Assembly: GCA_052387255.1 (NCBI GenBank)
Contig: JBQTJI010000084.1
Location: 1 to 9,611, forward strand
Reading direction: 5' to 3'
Origin: JBBQXK01 sp052387255
GTDB lineage: Bacteria > Pseudomonadota > Alphaproteobacteria > Rhodobacterales > Rhodobacteraceae
DNA length: 9,611 nucleotides
The notes beneath the pieces were generated by a model. It ran no database searches. It was not told the DNA's origin and saw nothing but the letters and a program-made list of their open reading frames with translations. Positions 6,706 through 9,611 of the stretch are shown here, piece after piece. The position numbers and the translations under genes were made by a program. The stretch's first letter is position 1; every line of letters starts with the position of its first letter.

Positions 6706-6746
6706 ATAGGCGGGCCGCAAGGGTTTCACAGGGGGCGCAGACCGGT

Positions 6747-7907
6747 CTAGTCACGGGCCATCACCACGGTTGAAGCGGTTGAAAAGGCAAGGCCACCCGT
6801 GCCGTGGGCCACGGCGATTTCGGCCCCCGGCACCTGCCGCGCGCCTGCCTCGCCGCGCAACTGGCGCACCGCCTCGATCAGCAGCAGGATGCCAAGCGCG
6901 CCGGGATGGCAGTACGAAAGCCCCCCGCCCGAGGTCATCGAGGGCAGCGCACCGCCGGGGCGCAGCCGTCCGTCGGCGACGAAATCCCCCGCCTCGCCCT
7001 TGGCGCAGAAGCCGAGGTCCTCAAGGTACAAGAGCACGGCATGGGTGAAGTTGTCATAGGGCTGGAACACGTCCACGTCTGCAGGCGTCACCCCCGCCAT
7101 GGCAAAGGCCGCGCGGCCACTGGCGGCACCCGGCGTGACCGTCAGGTCGGGACATTGCGCGACGTGCCACTGGACGTGGGACTCGCCCGCCCCGATCACC
7201 CGGACCGGCCTGACCCGCGCATCGCGGGCGCGGTCGGCGCGCGTCATCACCACCGCGCCGCCGCCGTCGGTCACCAGACAGCAGTCGAGCTTGCGCAAGG
7301 GGTCTGCCAGCAGGGGCGAGGCCATGACCTCGTCGATGGTCAGCGGATTGTGCACCCAGGCCTTGGGGTTCAGCCCCGCCCACATCCGCGCCGCCACGGC
7401 GATCTCGGCCAGGTGTTCGGGCCTCGTGCCGTACTGATGCATGTGGCGCGAGGCCGACAGCGCATAGTGCCCGATGGGAAAGTGGATGCCGAAGGGGGCC
7501 TCGAACTGTGCGGCGAGCGAGCCGTCGCGGGCATCCGTGGCACGTTTGCGGTTCCGGCGGCTGCGCTGGCGCGAGGCATAGGCGATCAGCGCCACGTCGC
7601 AGGCCCCCGCTGTCAGGGCCAGCATCGCGTGGTGGACGAAGAACTCGAACGAGGCACCCCCCATGTCGGACGATTCCGCATAGCGCGGCTGCAGGCCCAG
7701 GTATTCGCCCAACTGCACCGATCCTTCCTCGCCCATGTAGTTGGTGAAGACGGCATCGACATCGCGCAGGCGCAGGCCCGCCTCGTCCAGAGCGGCGCGC
7801 GCGGCGAGGGCGGCCATCGACATCTCGCTCTGGTCGGGAACCTTGCCGAGTGGGGTTTCGGCGACACCCGCGATGTAGACGGGGGTTCGGGTCAGGGCAT
7901 GGGTCAC
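6747..7907 (-). CDS. Thiolase-fold protein lacking both catalytic cysteines (SCP-x/Ltp2-like)
   Basis: The protein (386 residues from GTG 7907) has the duplicated thiolase fold, starting TPVYIAGVAETPLG, and would be annotated as acetyl-CoA acetyltransferase. It lacks the thiolase nucleophile: the region where the Cys falls reads DMGGASFEF (81-89), with no Cys. The usual HDxF histidine is Tyr284 in PYDNFT, and the C-terminal catalytic Cys is replaced by His368 in HGTGG. His334 in SYCHPG is kept, preceded by Tyr332. This resembles steroid side-chain aldolases (Ltp2), which work with a DUF35 subunit such as the one encoded next. I therefore expect an acyl-CoA aldolase or other non-thiolase role. 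A TTG at 7931 would start inside the promoter's TATAAT; GTG 7907 follows a G-run suited to ribosome binding, and GTG 7913 is also possible. This is the promoter-proximal gene, divergent from tetR. Confidence 0.85.
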   Translation of the reverse strand: MTHALTRTPVYIAGVAETPLGKVPDQSEMSMAALAARAALDEAGLRLRDVDAVFTNYMGEEGSVQLGEYLGLQPRYAESSDMGGASFEFFVHHAMLALTAGACDVALIAYASRQRSRRNRKRATDARDGSLAAQFEAPFGIHFPIGHYALSASRHMHQYGTRPEHLAEIAVAARMWAGLNPKAWVHNPLTIDEVMASPLLADPLRKLDCCLVTDGGGAVVMTRADRARDARVRPVRVIGAGESHVQWHVAQCPDLTVTPGAASGRAAFAMAGVTPADVDVFQPYDNFTHAVLLYLEDLGFCAKGEAGDFVADGRLRPGGALPSMTSGGGLSYCHPGALGILLLIEAVRQLRGEAGARQVPGAEIAVAHGTGGLAFSTASTVVMARD

Positions 7908-7930
7908 GGGCACCCCCCGCCGGTCGGCCA

Positions 7931-7959
7931 ATTATATGAACGTGATGTCAGCATCAGAA
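7931..7959 (-). promoter_or_regulatory. Promoter candidate for the catabolic gene set
   Basis: On the minus strand a perfect TATAAT (7936-7931) lies 17 bp after TTCTGA (7959-7954), a weak -35 with three of six matches. Transcription would start near 7924, about 17 bases before the GTG at 7907. The surrounding 40 bp are the most AT-rich stretch of the window. The weak -35 suggests dependence on an activator or on relief of repression. Confidence 0.6.
7943..7956. promoter_or_regulatory. Candidate TetR operator in the divergent promoter region
   Basis: TGATG-TCAG-CATCA is an inverted repeat with 5-bp arms. It overlaps the -35 and spacer of the minus-strand promoter and ends 4 bp before the tetR -35. 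A regulator bound here could control both directions, which is common for divergent TetR regulators. The arms are short, so chance cannot be excluded. Confidence 0.4.
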
Positions 7960-7960
7960 A

Positions 7961-7989
7961 TTGAGCCTTTCGTCCCGCCGGTTTACATT
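7961..7989 (+). promoter_or_regulatory. Sigma-70-like promoter candidate for tetR
   Basis: TTGAGC (7961-7966) and TACATT (7984-7989) are 17 bp apart, each with four of six consensus matches. The start of transcription would be near 7996. This rules out the ATG at 7936 as a start from this promoter and leaves ATG 8011 or TTG 8038. Confidence 0.5.
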
Positions 7990-8010
7990 GCCTGGGCAAG
8001 GTGCCAGATC

Positions 8011-8736
8011 ATGCCCGTTCTGCCGAAAGGACACCCGTTGACCGCGCTTCCCCAGCCTCAGCCCGTCGTGGCGCGTCCGCGCACCTATGCCGACCACCTG
8101 CGCGACACGCTGGCCAGCGGGACCTTTGCGACAAAGGGCGAACGGACCCGCCACAGGTTGCGGATCGCGGCGGCCCAGGCGTTGGAAGAGGGCGGGTACC
8201 AGGGCCTCAAGGTGGCCGATGTCTGCACCCTGGCGGATGTCGCGCTGGGAACGTTCTATGTCTACTTCAAGGACAAGACCGAGATCGCCAGCGACGTGGT
8301 CATGCGCTTCATCGACCACCTCTATGACGGCGCGCGCGAGGTGGCGCGGGGGGCGGGGGACTATGACTCGATCTTCCGCACCAACCTGTTCTTCGTGCAG
8401 GCCTATCGCGCGAACCCCGGCCTGATGCGCTGCCATGTGCAGCTGCAAAGCGACGAACCCGGCTTTCGCGCGATCTGGCAGCCCCGGCACCGGCAGTGGC
8501 TGGACACCCTGGCGCGGTCGATCCAGAAGCGGTCGCGCGACCCCGCGATGACCGCACCCCGCGCGCTGAAGGTCGCGGCGGCGCTGGAGGGGATGGTGTT
8601 CAACTATCTCTACGCCGCCAATGTCACGCATGCCCTGCAGATCGAACCCGACGGCAGCGACCCCGCCGAGATGGCCGAAACGCTGTCGGTCCTGTGGTAC
8701 CGGGGGGTCCACGGGCGCGATCCCGACCGGGGGTAG
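8011..8736 (+). CDS. TetR/AcrR-family transcriptional regulator
   Basis: This is a DNA-binding repressor-type protein of 241 residues from ATG 8011. Its N-terminal TetR domain covers about residues 43-92, with the helix-turn-helix LKVADVCTLADVALGTFYVYF at 66-86; the ending GTFYVYFKDK is the family signature. The ligand-binding domain after it is not diagnostic and does not reveal the effector, though an acyl-CoA or pathway intermediate would be usual beside such genes. Start: ATG 8011 has AAGGTG seven bases upstream; TTG 8038 (232 residues) has AAAGGA six bases upstream and is about equally good. Both lie after the promoter at 7961-7989, whereas the ATG at 7936 has no ribosome site. It diverges from the thiolase-like gene and most likely controls that gene set, and perhaps itself. 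Its 3' end is only 11 bp from the convergent GNAT gene. Confidence 0.93.
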   Translation: MPVLPKGHPLTALPQPQPVVARPRTYADHLRDTLASGTFATKGERTRHRLRIAAAQALEEGGYQGLKVADVCTLADVALGTFYVYFKDKTEIASDVVMRFIDHLYDGAREVARGAGDYDSIFRTNLFFVQAYRANPGLMRCHVQLQSDEPGFRAIWQPRHRQWLDTLARSIQKRSRDPAMTAPRALKVAAALEGMVFNYLYAANVTHALQIEPDGSDPAEMAETLSVLWYRGVHGRDPDRG

Positions 8737-8747
8737 GCGGTGCGCCG

Positions 8748-9194
8748 TCATGGCTGGCCCACCGGCAGGTCATAGCGGACATGATCGCGGCGCAGCGCGA
8801 CACGGTCGTACAGCCGCTGTGCGGTGGCATTGTGCGCCTGCGTCATCCAGAAGATCTTGTACCAGCCCCGGTCGCGCCCGATCCCGGCCAGCGCCGCGAT
8901 CAGCGCCGCCGCGTGGCCCTGTCCGCGCGCGGCGGGGGCGACGTACAGGTCCTGCAGATAGGCGATGTCGCCCGTGCTCCAGGTAAAAGGAAAGGCGTTC
9001 CACAGCAGGAACCCCACCGGCCCATCGTCATCCGCGATCAGGGCGTGCAGCGTGCCGCCTTCGATCCGCGCCCAGTTGGCGGCCCCCATCGCCCGGTTGC
9101 CGGGCTCGTTGGGATCGGTCGCGACGAAATCGTCCCACATCGCCAGAAAGGCCGGGCGGTCGGCGGGCATGGCCGGGCGGATGGTCGCGGGCAT
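8748..9194 (-). CDS. GNAT-family N-acetyltransferase
   Basis: This is a single-domain Gcn5-related acetyltransferase of 148 residues, transferring an acetyl group from acetyl-CoA to an amine of unknown identity. Motif A reads LYVAPAARGQGHAAALI (83-99), with the pyrophosphate loop R90-G-Q-G93-H-A95. Motif B is at NATAQRLYDR (122-131), where Tyr129 is in the usual place of the general acid. The N-terminus IRPAMPADRPAF is typical. The ATG shares one base with the upstream gene's stop (TGATG at 9196-9192), so it is translationally coupled to the MaoC-type hydratase gene. It runs convergent to tetR with an 11-bp gap and no visible terminator. The substrate cannot be predicted, and a link to the catabolic pathway is uncertain. 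Confidence 0.9.
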   Translation of the reverse strand: MPATIRPAMPADRPAFLAMWDDFVATDPNEPGNRAMGAANWARIEGGTLHALIADDDGPVGFLLWNAFPFTWSTGDIAYLQDLYVAPAARGQGHAAALIAALAGIGRDRGWYKIFWMTQAHNATAQRLYDRVALRRDHVRYDLPVGQP

Positions 9195-9541
9195 CAGGCG
9201 TTCCTCGCGGTCGGGTGCAGCGTGGCGGTGCCGGACAGCACGGTGTCATCCCCGCGCCGCAGGGTCAGCGACAGGTCGGGGCCGGTGCGGTCGCAGTCCA
9301 GCGCCAGCACGTCGCCCACCCGGACCGGCGCGCGGAAACGGACGGCATAGCGCGCCATCGCCCCGACACCGAACCGGCGCTCGACGGCAGAGGCGACCAG
9401 CCCCGCCGAGTACATGCCATGCGCGATCACGTCGGGCAGACCGGCGGCGCGGGCAAAGTCGGGGTCGTGGTGCAGGGGGTTGAAATCGCCCGAGGCCCCG
9501 GCATAGCGCACCAGGTCGGTGCGCGTGACCGGGCCGAACAC
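9194..9541 (-). CDS. MaoC-like R-specific enoyl-CoA hydratase (hotdog fold)
   Basis: MaoC-type proteins hydrate trans-2-enoyl-CoA to (R)-3-hydroxyacyl-CoA, or dehydrate in reverse. The 115-residue product carries the complete hydratase-2 motif YAGASGDFNPLHHDPDFA (13-30), with catalytic Asp19 and His24. AHGMYSAGLVA and VRFRAPVRVGDVL follow, as in the family. The only start codon in this frame inside the window is GTG 9541, with GGGGGG seven bases upstream. The frame stays open to the window edge, and relatives often have some 15 residues more before FGPVTRTD, so a start beyond the edge is possible. The gene is coupled to the GNAT gene. Similar single-domain MaoC proteins often form heterodimers with an FAS1-like partner, which might lie upstream outside the window. 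Hydratases also accompany thiolase-fold/DUF35 aldolases in steroid degradation, so it may serve the nearby pathway. Confidence 0.87.
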   Translation of the reverse strand: MFGPVTRTDLVRYAGASGDFNPLHHDPDFARAAGLPDVIAHGMYSAGLVASAVERRFGVGAMARYAVRFRAPVRVGDVLALDCDRTGPDLSLTLRRGDDTVLSGTATLHPTARNA

Positions 9542-9579
9542 CGCATCGCCCCCCGCGCCAGGGGCACCGCGATGCGCCC

Positions 9580-9602
9580 CCCTCTCCCCCGGGGGGAGAG
9601 GG
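9580..9602. repeat. Near-perfect C/G palindrome at the right edge
   Basis: CCCTCTCCCCC (9580-9590) and GGGGGAGAGGG (9592-9602) are exact reverse complements around one G, followed by ATGGGGTGA. Palindromes of the CCCTCTCCCC...GGGGAGAGGG kind recur between genes in many GC-rich proteobacteria, as far as I recall. It lies upstream of the MaoC start and may end the transcript of the gene beyond the window. It differs from the REP family in the rest of the window. Confidence 0.6.
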
Positions 9603-9611
9603 ATGGGGTGA

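Noticed and set aside
6747..7907. Annotation as a working acetyl-CoA acetyltransferase
   Set aside because: Both catalytic cysteines expected in thiolases are missing.
6804..7964. Plus-strand open frame of 386 codons opposite the thiolase-like gene
   Set aside because: It has no ribosome site or known motif, while the opposite strand encodes a clear thiolase fold with a promoter.
7936..8010. ATG at 7936 as the tetR start, adding 25 residues
   Set aside because: It has no ribosome binding site and lies upstream of the candidate tetR promoter, overlapping the promoter of the opposite gene.
1..9611. CRISPR array, tRNA, rRNA or transposase gene
   Set aside because: I saw no regularly spaced direct repeats, tRNA-like arms or transposase motifs on either strand; the repeats present are palindromic REP-like units.

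Overview
The window looks like chromosomal DNA of a high-GC alphaproteobacterium, most likely Rhodobacterales (Paracoccus/Rhodobacter type). This is an inference from the protein styles, the dense packing of genes with many TTG and GTG starts, and GC-rich intergenic palindromes typical of that group. I see no RNA gene, insertion sequence, CRISPR array or phage gene.

Left part (1-2845), housekeeping. trhO, a tRNA U34 hydroxylase, lies on the minus strand and seems to lack its usual Cys-rich C-terminus. It diverges from pncA (nicotinamidase), which is followed by pncB (nicotinate phosphoribosyltransferase). PncA and PncB together turn nicotinamide into nicotinate mononucleotide, the salvage route to NAD. 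A strong hairpin precedes pncA, and a candidate promoter lies in the pncA-pncB gap.

Middle (3011-7907), a minus-strand catabolic gene set read from right to left: a thiolase-fold protein without the thiolase cysteines, a DUF35 zinc-ribbon/OB-fold partner, an FAD-dependent DAO-family oxidoreductase, a lambda-crystallin-type 3-hydroxyacid dehydrogenase, and a beta-keto acid cleavage enzyme (BKACE, DUF849). The last two fit as consecutive steps: 3-hydroxy acid to 3-keto acid, then exchange with acetyl-CoA to give acetoacetate and a new acyl-CoA. The first two resemble the thiolase-fold/DUF35 aldolase complexes of steroid side-chain degradation. The substrate of the whole set cannot be read from the sequence.

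Right part (7931-9611), control and accessory genes. A TetR-type regulator diverges from the catabolic set. The intergenic region holds a perfect TATAAT for the catabolic side, a sigma-70-like promoter for tetR, and a small palindrome between them that could be the operator. Convergent to tetR is a coupled pair: a MaoC-type R-specific enoyl-CoA hydratase and a GNAT acetyltransferase. The hydratase could belong to the same pathway.

Three copies of one REP-like palindromic family occur in the gaps: a half copy at the left edge and two inverted doublets. The non-coding stretches are short and are described as features; nothing else was recognised in them.
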